A stretch of DNA of 26,507 bases from a virus, in the IMG/VR virus record IMGVR_UViG_3300027974_000142, positions 1 through 26,507 of that record. One strand, 5' to 3'. Under the pieces are notes generated by a model. It was not told the origin of the DNA. It was given only the letters and a program-made list of their open reading frames with translations, and did not search any database. Positions within the stretch are counted from its first letter, which is position 1. Each line of letters begins with the position of its first letter. Position numbers and translations under genes: made by a program. Below, one piece after another: positions 1-4,785 of the stretch.

Positions 1-674
1 AGAATCTTGTCCGTGAGTTTCTCTTCGATGTCGGACTGTCGCAGAATGTAGAAGCTCTCGGCCCTGCAAAGCACTTTTGGGACTTTCTCGCCGACGAGAA
101 TGGTGAGCTTGGCGCTTCAGCTTACAATCGCCAGTGGCGGCGGTGGCCGGCATCCCGTCCAGGGTCTGAAGTGCCAAATGAGAGTTTAGTGACCGTGGGT
201 GCTGTAGATCAGCTTGACCGTGTGATGCATCTTCTCCGTGACACCCCAAATTCGCGTCACGGCACTGTCATCACCACAAATCCCACCGCGATGAATGTGG
301 CGTGCCCGCCCTGTCATCTCGCAATGCAGTTTATGCCTAGCAGTGGGTATCTCGATCTGATGGTCCCGGCCCGCTCGAATGATATGGTTGTGGGCTTCCC
401 ACTTGATATTGCCCGATATTCGATCATTCTAACGGTGATGTCACAGATGACTGGTTTCAAACCACGTTTCGTGTACATGCCTTCGGCGAACTCCCACATC
501 TACAAGAATTGCTACGGTCTCGTGGACGAGTTGCTTGCTCGGGCCCCTCGGCCTGAGTGTCAGCTTCTTATCGGAGCCGAGGCGCCCTTTTCGAGCTGGG
601 ACGATGTTCAGCTCGACGACTTTGATCTTTTGAATTATGACCATCATCCCGCCATCAAGGTGGAGGTCAACTGA
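1..674 (+). CDS. Thymidylate synthase-fold enzyme, probably dCMP hydroxymethylase type (5' partial)
   Basis: The frame is open from base 3 and runs off the left edge, so the N-terminus is missing; the ATG at 171 is internal. The start of the visible part (WADENG-like FLADENGELG, then QWRRWP) matches the thymidylate synthase core. The catalytic Cys-His pair (CPPCH) has its Cys codon at 312-314. The RSxD motif and the late SHIY motif (His and Tyr that bind the nucleotide sugar) are present. The Asn that recognises the uracil base in thymidylate synthase (Asn177 in E. coli) is Asp here, codon 405-407, in GFPLDIA. In the family, Asp at this site marks enzymes acting on cytosine nucleotides, such as T4 gp42 dCMP hydroxymethylase. 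The fold is certain; the substrate is inferred from this one residue. It would act in the cytosol, making 5-hydroxymethyl-dCMP (or dTMP) for phage DNA. Promoter cassette 1 follows its stop. Confidence 0.85.
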   Translation, partial: NLVREFLFDVGLSQNVEALGPAKHFWDFLADENGELGASAYNRQWRRWPASRPGSEVPNESLVTVGAVDQLDRVMHLLRDTPNSRHGTVITTNPTAMNVACPPCHLAMQFMPSSGYLDLMVPARSNDMVVGFPLDIARYSIILTVMSQMTGFKPRFVYMPSANSHIYKNCYGLVDELLARAPRPECQLLIGAEAPFSSWDDVQLDDFDLLNYDHHPAIKVEVN

Positions 675-706
675 TGGCCGAAAAGCGAATGTGCCAGTTG
701 AGGAAG

Positions 707-757
707 TGGCACAAGGTATGATCCAAAGGCCTTTAAATGTGGTATTATAAAGATATG
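707..757 (+). promoter_or_regulatory. Early promoter cassette, copy 1
   Basis: TGGCAC at 707-712, 30 bp, extended -10 TGGTATTAT with hexamer TATTAT at 743-748, then AAAGAT and ATGGAAAAC starting at 755. The geometry (36 bp from box start to -10 start, 6 bp from -10 to ATG) is identical in six copies in the window. With a normal discriminator the first transcribed base would be the A of the ATG at 755. That ATG opens a 12-codon leader whose TGA (791-793) overlaps the start codon of the next gene at 790. No TTGACA-like -35 is present at normal spacing. Confidence 0.75.
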
Positions 758-789
758 GAAAACCACAAACCACACATCATACAACAATC

Positions 790-1023
790 ATGACTGCAAC
801 CCCTAATGAGGAAATGATGGCTAAAATGGCCGAACTCGCTGCTGATACGGTCCGCGAGCGCATTATGGAAGAATTTGGAGACCTTATTCATGACGCTGTG
901 GGTAATGCCGTAATTGAAGTCCTCGGTGAGGACTTTGTTAATAACTTGGTTGAAGAAAGCGAAGAAGCTTATTTCGATCTTATGATGGATCTTACAACTC
1001 GCATTGTTATCACGACTGTCTAA
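790..1023 (+). CDS. Small acidic hypothetical protein (77 aa)
   Basis: Unrecognised. The predicted protein is helical and strongly acidic, with only four Lys/Arg residues. It has no signal peptide or membrane segment. No Shine-Dalgarno sequence precedes the ATG. Instead, the stop of a 12-codon leader ORF that begins at the predicted transcription start (755) overlaps this start as ATGA, so initiation may depend on termination-reinitiation. Its own TAA overlaps the ATG of the kinase gene as TAATG, so the two are probably translationally coupled and expressed together from promoter copy 1. An early host-takeover protein would fit the context, but that is only a guess from position and composition. 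Confidence 0.7.
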   Translation: MTATPNEEMMAKMAELAADTVRERIMEEFGDLIHDAVGNAVIEVLGEDFVNNLVEESEEAYFDLMMDLTTRIVITTV

Positions 1024-1469
1024 TGAAAGCTTACGTAATGGTCGGAGCACCTGCATCCGGTAAATCCACTTTTGCTTCTAAACTTGCTAAAACTGAAAAT
1101 GCTTTTGTCGTCTCAGGGGACGAAATAAGAGCCGAGCTTTATGGAGAGGAAGCCAACCAAGGCGATTGGGTCCAAATCCATGATCGAATAGAGGAATTGG
1201 TTTCTGAAGCGTGTGGGATGCCCGTCATTTTAGACGGAACCCACTACCTTGCATCTTATCGTCGTGAAGCCCTCGCGCTTCTTCGCTCTTACGGCTACGA
1301 CGAGGTTGAAGCTGTGGTGCTAAACACCCCACTTGAAGAGTGTTTACTAAGGAATGCCGTTCGCCATCGCGGAGTGCCACGCCACGTCCTTCTTGGCATG
1401 CATCAAAAACTTCAAGCCTCTCTTGAATTCATCAACGTTGAGGGCTTCAATAATGTCGTCGTCGTGTGA
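1023..1469 (+). CDS. P-loop nucleoside/polynucleotide kinase-like protein (AAA_33 type)
   Basis: A 148-residue single-domain P-loop kinase. Walker A is GAPASGKST near residues 8-16 (Lys14, Ser15), directly after the first beta strand. A second strand ending in VILDGTHY (about residue 75) carries the acidic residue typical of this kinase group, and the C-terminal part has Arg-rich lid-like segments (RNAVRHRGVP) followed by VLLGMHQKLQ. This arrangement is that of the AAA_33 / polynucleotide kinase-like family, which transfers the gamma phosphate of ATP to a 5'-hydroxyl or to a small substrate. It has no fused phosphatase, unlike T4 Pnk. The substrate cannot be told from sequence. It overlaps the preceding gene by one base and ends 12 bases before the box of promoter copy 2. 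Roles in RNA or DNA end repair or nucleotide metabolism are possible. Confidence 0.75.
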   Translation: MKAYVMVGAPASGKSTFASKLAKTENAFVVSGDEIRAELYGEEANQGDWVQIHDRIEELVSEACGMPVILDGTHYLASYRREALALLRSYGYDEVEAVVLNTPLEECLLRNAVRHRGVPRHVLLGMHQKLQASLEFINVEGFNNVVVV

Positions 1470-1481
1470 CAGTTCACAAAC

Positions 1482-1532
1482 TGGCACAAGGCATAGGCAG
1501 AAGCCTTGAAAATGTGGTATTATTAAGACATG
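1482..1532 (+). promoter_or_regulatory. Early promoter cassette, copy 2
   Basis: TGGCAC at 1482-1487, -10 TATTAT at 1518-1523 with upstream TGG (extended -10), 6-bp spacer, ATGGAAAAC from 1530. Between box and -10 lies a 22-bp imperfect palindrome (1487-1508) with arms CAAGGC and GCCTTG, a possible operator. The ATG at the predicted +1 is the start of the 50-residue ORF that follows. Confidence 0.75.
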
Positions 1533-1682
1533 GAAAACAGCCAAACAGCCATGGCAAAACTCACTCCCGCTCAAGCCTACGCCCTTCAAATCAAGGCAGA
1601 TCGCCGTGCTGCCGCTGTAGAGCGCCGTCAGCCTGAAATTGCAGCTGATAACGCCCGCTTGAAGGTGATGTATGCAGTGTGA
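1530..1682 (+). CDS. Very small hypothetical protein (50 aa)
   Basis: An open frame of 50 codons between promoter copies 2 and 3. The first ATG (1530) sits exactly at the predicted transcription start, so the message would be leaderless; an in-frame ATG at 1551 is the alternative. The start MENSQTAM resembles the starts of the genes at 3990 and 4456 (MENNQTTM, MENQTP), which follow the same cassette. The body is Ala-rich, helical and charged (AYALQIKADRRAAA), and may form one amphipathic helix. It is unrecognised. That it has its own promoter and is the only ORF in this slot argues that it is real; its shortness keeps confidence moderate. Confidence 0.55.
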   Translation: MENSQTAMAKLTPAQAYALQIKADRRAAAVERRQPEIAADNARLKVMYAV

Positions 1683-1694
1683 CACTTCACAAAC

Positions 1695-1745
1695 TGGCAC
1701 AAGGCTTGATCCAAAGCCTTGAAAATGGTGTATTATATAAGTATG
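1695..1745 (+). promoter_or_regulatory. Early promoter cassette, copy 3
   Basis: TGGCAC at 1695-1700, -10 TATTAT at 1731-1736, 6-bp spacer, ATGGAGAAA from 1743. It carries a perfect 22-bp palindrome at 1700-1721 (arms CAAGGCTT and AAGCCTTG, 6-bp centre), the best-preserved version of the element also seen in copy 2. The ATG at the predicted +1 opens an 11-residue leader ending at 1778, just before the gene at 1785. Confidence 0.75.
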
Positions 1746-1784
1746 GAGAAACACCTCCTACAAACCAACTCTCTCTAAACCAAA

Positions 1785-2288
1785 ATGAACAAATTTCTTG
1801 CTACCGCCACAAAATCCATCCGCAATCCCGTTAACGGCCGCTTCACTCAAGTGATCAAGGGCAACATTTACTCAAAGGCTCAAATTAAGCCTTGGCTAAA
1901 AAATGGCATTGCTCCTGATTTCTTAGTTGACGGAAATCTTTCACATTTTGAAAGGTTTATCCGTGGACGAGTTAGTTTCCTTGCTTCACAAGGTCTTGAA
2001 AGCGACACTTATTATGCTGTCTGCAAGGCCATCGTCCACTTCTTTGGTGGCGACACTAAAGCACTTCGCAAATTCGGCCTTGGCGGTGGCACCGTCCAAA
2101 TGGCCATGAAGCTTGAGCGCGATCTCAGCGAGCAGCTTGGCATTGCTTACGTGCCATGCGTTCACGAGGCTGACGACCCTCTTGCCTTCAGCCAACGCTC
2201 CTATGCTGGCTTCTACCCTTGCACCAAGCAACAAGAGGAGGCCATTATTGCTCTCACTATCAAGCACATCACTGAGCGCTATTCCTGA
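1785..2288 (+). CDS. Hypothetical protein (167 aa)
   Basis: Unrecognised. It is a soluble, mixed alpha/beta-looking protein with a basic N-terminus (MNKFLATATKSIRNP) and a glycine-rich stretch GLGGGTVQMAMKLE near residues 98-111. It has no membrane segment or signal peptide. No Shine-Dalgarno sequence precedes the ATG (AACCAAAATG). An 11-residue leader ORF starts at the predicted +1 of promoter copy 3 and ends seven bases upstream, so the arrangement copies that of the gene at 790. A strong rho-independent terminator begins 16 bases after its stop, so this gene closes a transcription unit that starts at promoter copy 3. Confidence 0.7.
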   Translation: MNKFLATATKSIRNPVNGRFTQVIKGNIYSKAQIKPWLKNGIAPDFLVDGNLSHFERFIRGRVSFLASQGLESDTYYAVCKAIVHFFGGDTKALRKFGLGGGTVQMAMKLERDLSEQLGIAYVPCVHEADDPLAFSQRSYAGFYPCTKQQEEAIIALTIKHITERYS

Positions 2289-2304
2289 TAGCGTACCCGC
2301 TGAT

Positions 2305-2326
2305 GGGGGCTTCGGCCCCCTTTCTT
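2305..2326 (+). terminator. Rho-independent terminator with UUCG loop
   Basis: Perfect 6-bp GC stem GGGGGC / GCCCCC (2305-2310 with 2315-2320) closed by the very stable tetraloop TTCG and followed by TTTCTT. It lies 16 bases after the stop of the gene at 1785 and 18 bases before the ATG at 2344. It is the clearest intrinsic terminator in the window. Confidence 0.85.
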
Positions 2327-2343
2327 CATCACAACTCATCGCT

Positions 2344-2826
2344 ATGACTAGCCTTCCCTACCATCTAATTCGCATTACGCCCGGCTTCGACCTTTCCTCT
2401 CTGCTGGCGGATCCCGACTGGGCTCCCCATAGTATAGACGGTTATCGCCGCCACCAAAAAGTTCTCGTCTCATTCATAGAGTACTGCCTTGAAAAAGGCT
2501 GGACAGTCGATCTTCCGGTCTTCGGTGAAGATGCGGGGTGGGACTACGGCGTGGACATCTTCGTCAACGGAAAAGCGATCGACCTCAAGTCATTTCCTCT
2601 TCGTGAAGACGCTAAAACCAAAACCTTTGACAGCCCCGCTTATAACGGCAAAGGCACTCATCCGAAGTCGTTAACCGCTTGGTTAATTTTCGCACCTCCG
2701 GGAACTTCGGCTGAGGCCTGGGAAGCTGCCCCCTTCAAGCGGCAGCAGAAGTCGAAGTATGGTTTTGCTCCCTACTTCTGGAAGAAAGACGTTGTTTCTT
2801 TCTCAGAATTTGCTTCCACTCTCTGA
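2344..2826 (+). CDS. Putative PD-(D/E)XK superfamily nuclease
   Basis: A 160-residue protein whose central part reads as a PD-(D/E)XK nuclease core: GWDYGVDIFVNGKAIDLKSF at about residues 65-84, giving a first acid (Asp67 or Asp71), a beta hairpin, then Asp80-Leu-Lys82 as the D-x-K motif. Glu46 in the preceding helix could be the extra acid. Such cores bind one or two metal ions and cut DNA; phage members include homing endonucleases, resolvases and recombination nucleases. The frame is open further upstream, but an earlier start would overlap the preceding gene and cross its terminator, so ATG 2344 is chosen. No Shine-Dalgarno and no obvious promoter lie between terminator and start, so it may be expressed by read-through. 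Fold moderately likely; exact role unknown. Confidence 0.5.
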   Translation: MTSLPYHLIRITPGFDLSSLLADPDWAPHSIDGYRRHQKVLVSFIEYCLEKGWTVDLPVFGEDAGWDYGVDIFVNGKAIDLKSFPLREDAKTKTFDSPAYNGKGTHPKSLTAWLIFAPPGTSAEAWEAAPFKRQQKSKYGFAPYFWKKDVVSFSEFASTL

Positions 2827-2850
2827 GGTGTGTTTTCATACACCTCGACA

Positions 2851-2882
2851 AATGGTTTTCACACTTTTTATGAGTTTGACCT
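2851..2882 (+). repeat. Intergenic repeat copy A (GGTTTTCACAC-N5-ATGAGTTTGAC)
   Basis: This element recurs at 6836-6864 with A/G differences at two positions and one missing T. Both copies follow the last gene of a transcription unit and precede a promoter region. It contains no gene. An inverted repeat (GAGGTGT / ACACCTC, 2825-2846) lies just upstream. Confidence 0.45.
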
Positions 2883-2907
2883 CTGTCCTATGCGACAGTT
2901 AAGGAAG

Positions 2908-2958
2908 TGGCACGAGGGTGGTCTTCAAAGCGTCGGGGCGTGGTAAAATAAAGTTATG
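2908..2958 (+). promoter_or_regulatory. Early promoter cassette, copy 4
   Basis: TGGCAC at 2908-2913, TGG plus -10 TAAAAT at 2944-2949, 6-bp spacer, ATGAATAAAAAC from 2956. The spacing is the same as in the other copies although the 30 bp between the boxes are quite different, which argues that the spacing is functional. The ATG at the predicted +1 opens a 7-residue leader ending at 2979, ahead of the methyltransferase. Confidence 0.7.
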
Positions 2959-2991
2959 AATAAAAACACAATCAAATAGGAGCAAATAGAA

Positions 2992-3927
2992 ATGAGCAAA
3001 CATTCAAACAAAATTGACGAATTTTATGCCACCTCCAAAGAAACTGCGCTTTGGCTTATTGAAGAGATTCGCAATAGGTATGACACAAAGGGTCGCACTG
3101 CTCTTGAGCCGTGCGTCGGTGGCTTTGTGTTTCCTAACGCTGCTCCTGAGCTAAAATGGACTACAAATGACCTTAATAAGTGGACAAGCCGGTCTCCAGA
3201 CACACTGCAGGACTTTTTGAACTCGGACTTCCCCCATTTTGACTTTGTTATCACAAATCCGCCTTTCGGCGCTGCAAACAAACTTGCTTTTGACTTTCTA
3301 AAGAAGTCTTCTCAGTTGGCGAGTGTTGTGGCAATGGTTGTTCCGTCTTCAATGGGCAATTTCAGTCCCCGCTTACACAACTCGCTTCCTAAAGACTTCA
3401 AGTTGGTGTTTTCTGAGCGGTGCCCATCTCAAAAGTTCGATCTTCCAGATGGCACCACTCGTAATGTTCGAACTCACGGAATTATTTGGGAGCGGGTTGA
3501 GGATTATGCCCGTAAACCCCCTTTTAAACCTGTTATTGATGATCGCACTCCTTTCTTTACGTTTTGTAATGATGGTGACTTTGCGTTGCGGGTTTATGGT
3601 GATGGCCTTGGCGATATGAAACCTTGGAGCCCCTCATGCACAGGAACTTGGGCTCGGTTTAAGTGCATGTCAGGGAAGCAAATCGTATCATTGAAGCTCA
3701 TTATGAGTTTTCCGTGGAGGCACGCTGTGGGCAGTTGTGGCAATGGGCGTGCACCTTGGGATGATACACCAGGTGTGGTGCCAGTTATATCGCCTAAAAA
3801 AGTTCTTCATTGGACAAATTGTGTAGCCGTGCTTGAAGGGCGCATTCCGCCATTAGAGGGTGTTGACTATGACGCATTTTATGAAGAAACCAAAGCAAAG
3901 CTGTTAGTGGGGTTGGAGCCTCCTTAG
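2992..3927 (+). CDS. N6-adenine DNA methyltransferase
   Basis: A 311-residue S-adenosylmethionine-dependent methyltransferase. The N-terminal FYATSKETALWLIEEI resembles motif X of adenine methyltransferases; LEPCVGG (residues 38-44) is the AdoMet-binding motif I; TNPPFG with Asn89-Pro-Pro-Phe92 is catalytic motif IV of N6-adenine enzymes. The C-terminal third would hold the target-recognition part and is not recognisable. Expected reaction: transfer of a methyl group to adenine in duplex DNA. No partner restriction endonuclease is next to it, so it is likely a solitary phage enzyme guarding phage DNA or altering regulation. The start is supported by GGAG 9 bases upstream of the ATG, one of the few good Shine-Dalgarno sites in the early region. 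Expressed from promoter copy 4. Confidence 0.85.
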   Translation: MSKHSNKIDEFYATSKETALWLIEEIRNRYDTKGRTALEPCVGGFVFPNAAPELKWTTNDLNKWTSRSPDTLQDFLNSDFPHFDFVITNPPFGAANKLAFDFLKKSSQLASVVAMVVPSSMGNFSPRLHNSLPKDFKLVFSERCPSQKFDLPDGTTRNVRTHGIIWERVEDYARKPPFKPVIDDRTPFFTFCNDGDFALRVYGDGLGDMKPWSPSCTGTWARFKCMSGKQIVSLKLIMSFPWRHAVGSCGNGRAPWDDTPGVVPVISPKKVLHWTNCVAVLEGRIPPLEGVDYDAFYEETKAKLLVGLEPP

Positions 3928-3941
3928 ACCACTTCACGAAC

Positions 3942-3992
3942 TGGCACATAGTTTGGTCCAGAGCACTCCAAATGTGGTATTATAAAGATATG
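3942..3992 (+). promoter_or_regulatory. Early promoter cassette, copy 5
   Basis: TGGCAC at 3942-3947, TGG plus -10 TATTAT at 3978-3983, 6-bp spacer AAAGAT, ATGGAAAAC from 3990. It is nearly identical to copy 1 from the -10 onward. Here the ATG at the predicted +1 is in frame with, and probably starts, the following gene. Confidence 0.75.
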
Positions 3993-4421
3993 GAAAACAA
4001 CCAAACCACCATGGAAACCATCCCCAAAACAAACCCAGTCGGCGAGTGGATCGAAGAGTGCCGCAATGTTAACAGCAGCTGGGCCTGCATGATCCCCTCC
4101 AACATCCTCCTCTATCGTCTTGAGCTCGATTCGATTTTCTCAACCGATGAAGGTTGGTATTCGGAATGGTACGAAGAGTTCAACGACGATCATGGCACTA
4201 ACTACACTGTCGAAGAGTTTGAAGAGCTAGTTCTCGAGTACATCATGCCTGAAGTTGCTGATTGGACCACGGAAAAGTTGGCTGAAATTAGCGTTGATGG
4301 TTGGCTTCAAACAATGGATCTGTACAACACAGAATGGGAGTACATTCGCGAAGCACTGAGCGCTGAAGGTGTTTCTGATGAGCGTCTCGAAGCACTCGAT
4401 GAAGAACTAGCACAAAACTAG
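3990..4421 (+). CDS. Highly acidic hypothetical protein (143 aa)
   Basis: Unrecognised. It contains more than 30 Asp/Glu and only 6 Lys/Arg, is rich in Trp and Tyr and looks mostly helical, with no signal or membrane segment. ATG 3990 coincides with the predicted transcription start (leaderless); ATG 4011 is an in-frame alternative, and an ATG further upstream at 3972 lies inside the promoter and is rejected. No Shine-Dalgarno site is present. The composition is that of DNA-mimic or anti-restriction proteins such as T7 Ocr, and it is next to a DNA methyltransferase, but no family motif supports that reading, so function is open. Its 3' end carries the upstream box of promoter copy 6. Confidence 0.7.
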   Translation: MENNQTTMETIPKTNPVGEWIEECRNVNSSWACMIPSNILLYRLELDSIFSTDEGWYSEWYEEFNDDHGTNYTVEEFEELVLEYIMPEVADWTTEKLAEISVDGWLQTMDLYNTEWEYIREALSAEGVSDERLEALDEELAQN

Positions 4422-4458
4422 TTTCCAAACCACTCCGCTTAGTTAAAATAGAACTATG
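4408..4458 (+). promoter_or_regulatory. Early promoter cassette, copy 6 (embedded in gene end)
   Basis: TAGCACAA at 4408 is the box with one mismatch, -10 TAAAAT at 4444-4449, 6-bp spacer AGAACT, ATGGAAAAC from 4456. The 36-bp box-to-hexamer distance is kept even though the box lies inside the last codons and stop of the upstream gene. Confidence 0.6.
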
Positions 4459-4785
4459 GAAAACCAAACACCTGACACACCCGAAGTTCCTAGCACCGTT
4501 CAGGACCTTCTCAATATTCAAAAAGGCCACAACGAGTGCGACCACGGCGAAAACCCGAATGAGTTTGCAGAGGCCGTTGATTGCCTCATGGACGACCTTC
4601 TTCCTGACCCAATGCAAACGCTGAGAGCAGCGAGAATGCTGGTCAAACGCCTTGCCATTTACCATTTTGACATGGTAGAAGATGACGAGATGGAGATGTG
4701 CAAATTTCAAAAGCGTCTCTGGAAAAAAGACTTCAGGTATCTCGAAAAAGCTCTTGAGCTTCTTACTCTTGTTCGTGAAGACTGA
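4456..4785 (+). CDS. Acidic hypothetical protein (109 aa)
   Basis: Unrecognised. The protein is helical and acidic in its first two thirds (many Asp/Glu, Met), with a basic patch FQKRLWKKDFRYLEKA near residues 83-98. It starts with MENQTP, like the other genes directly behind this promoter family, at the predicted +1 of copy 6. No Shine-Dalgarno site. Its TGA overlaps the ATG of the topoisomerase gene as TGATG, so the two are likely co-translated, and it may be an accessory factor of the topoisomerase or simply its operon partner. Confidence 0.65.
   Translation: MENQTPDTPEVPSTVQDLLNIQKGHNECDHGENPNEFAEAVDCLMDDLLPDPMQTLRAARMLVKRLAIYHFDMVEDDEMEMCKFQKRLWKKDFRYLEKALELLTLVRED

Noticed and set aside
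674-721. 15-codon ORF overlapping the stop of the first gene
   Set aside because: It covers the promoter box, has no support beyond a TGATG overlap, and no similar ORF is found at the other cassettes.
441-773. Minus-strand ORFs throughout the window, such as 441-773, 4288-4710, 5586-5990 and 24074-24454
   Set aside because: All lie antisense to confidently assigned genes, have atypical composition and show no recognisable domain.
2113-2343. Upstream extension of the nuclease frame to an ATG at 2113
   Set aside because: It would overlap the gene at 1785 by 176 bases and run through its terminator; ATG 2344 gives the domain with no overlap.
2825-2846. Inverted repeat GAGGTGT / ACACCTC as a terminator
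   Set aside because: The stem is followed by mixed sequence and the nearest T-run is about 20 bases away, so the evidence for intrinsic termination is weak.
3972-3989. ATG at 3972 as start of the acidic protein
   Set aside because: It lies upstream of and within the -10 element of promoter copy 5, so it would not be in the transcript.
707-4458. Repeated intergenic cassette as a CRISPR-like or transposon-related array
   Set aside because: The copies are separated by genes of different length, keep promoter geometry and lack equal-length spacers or terminal inverted repeats.
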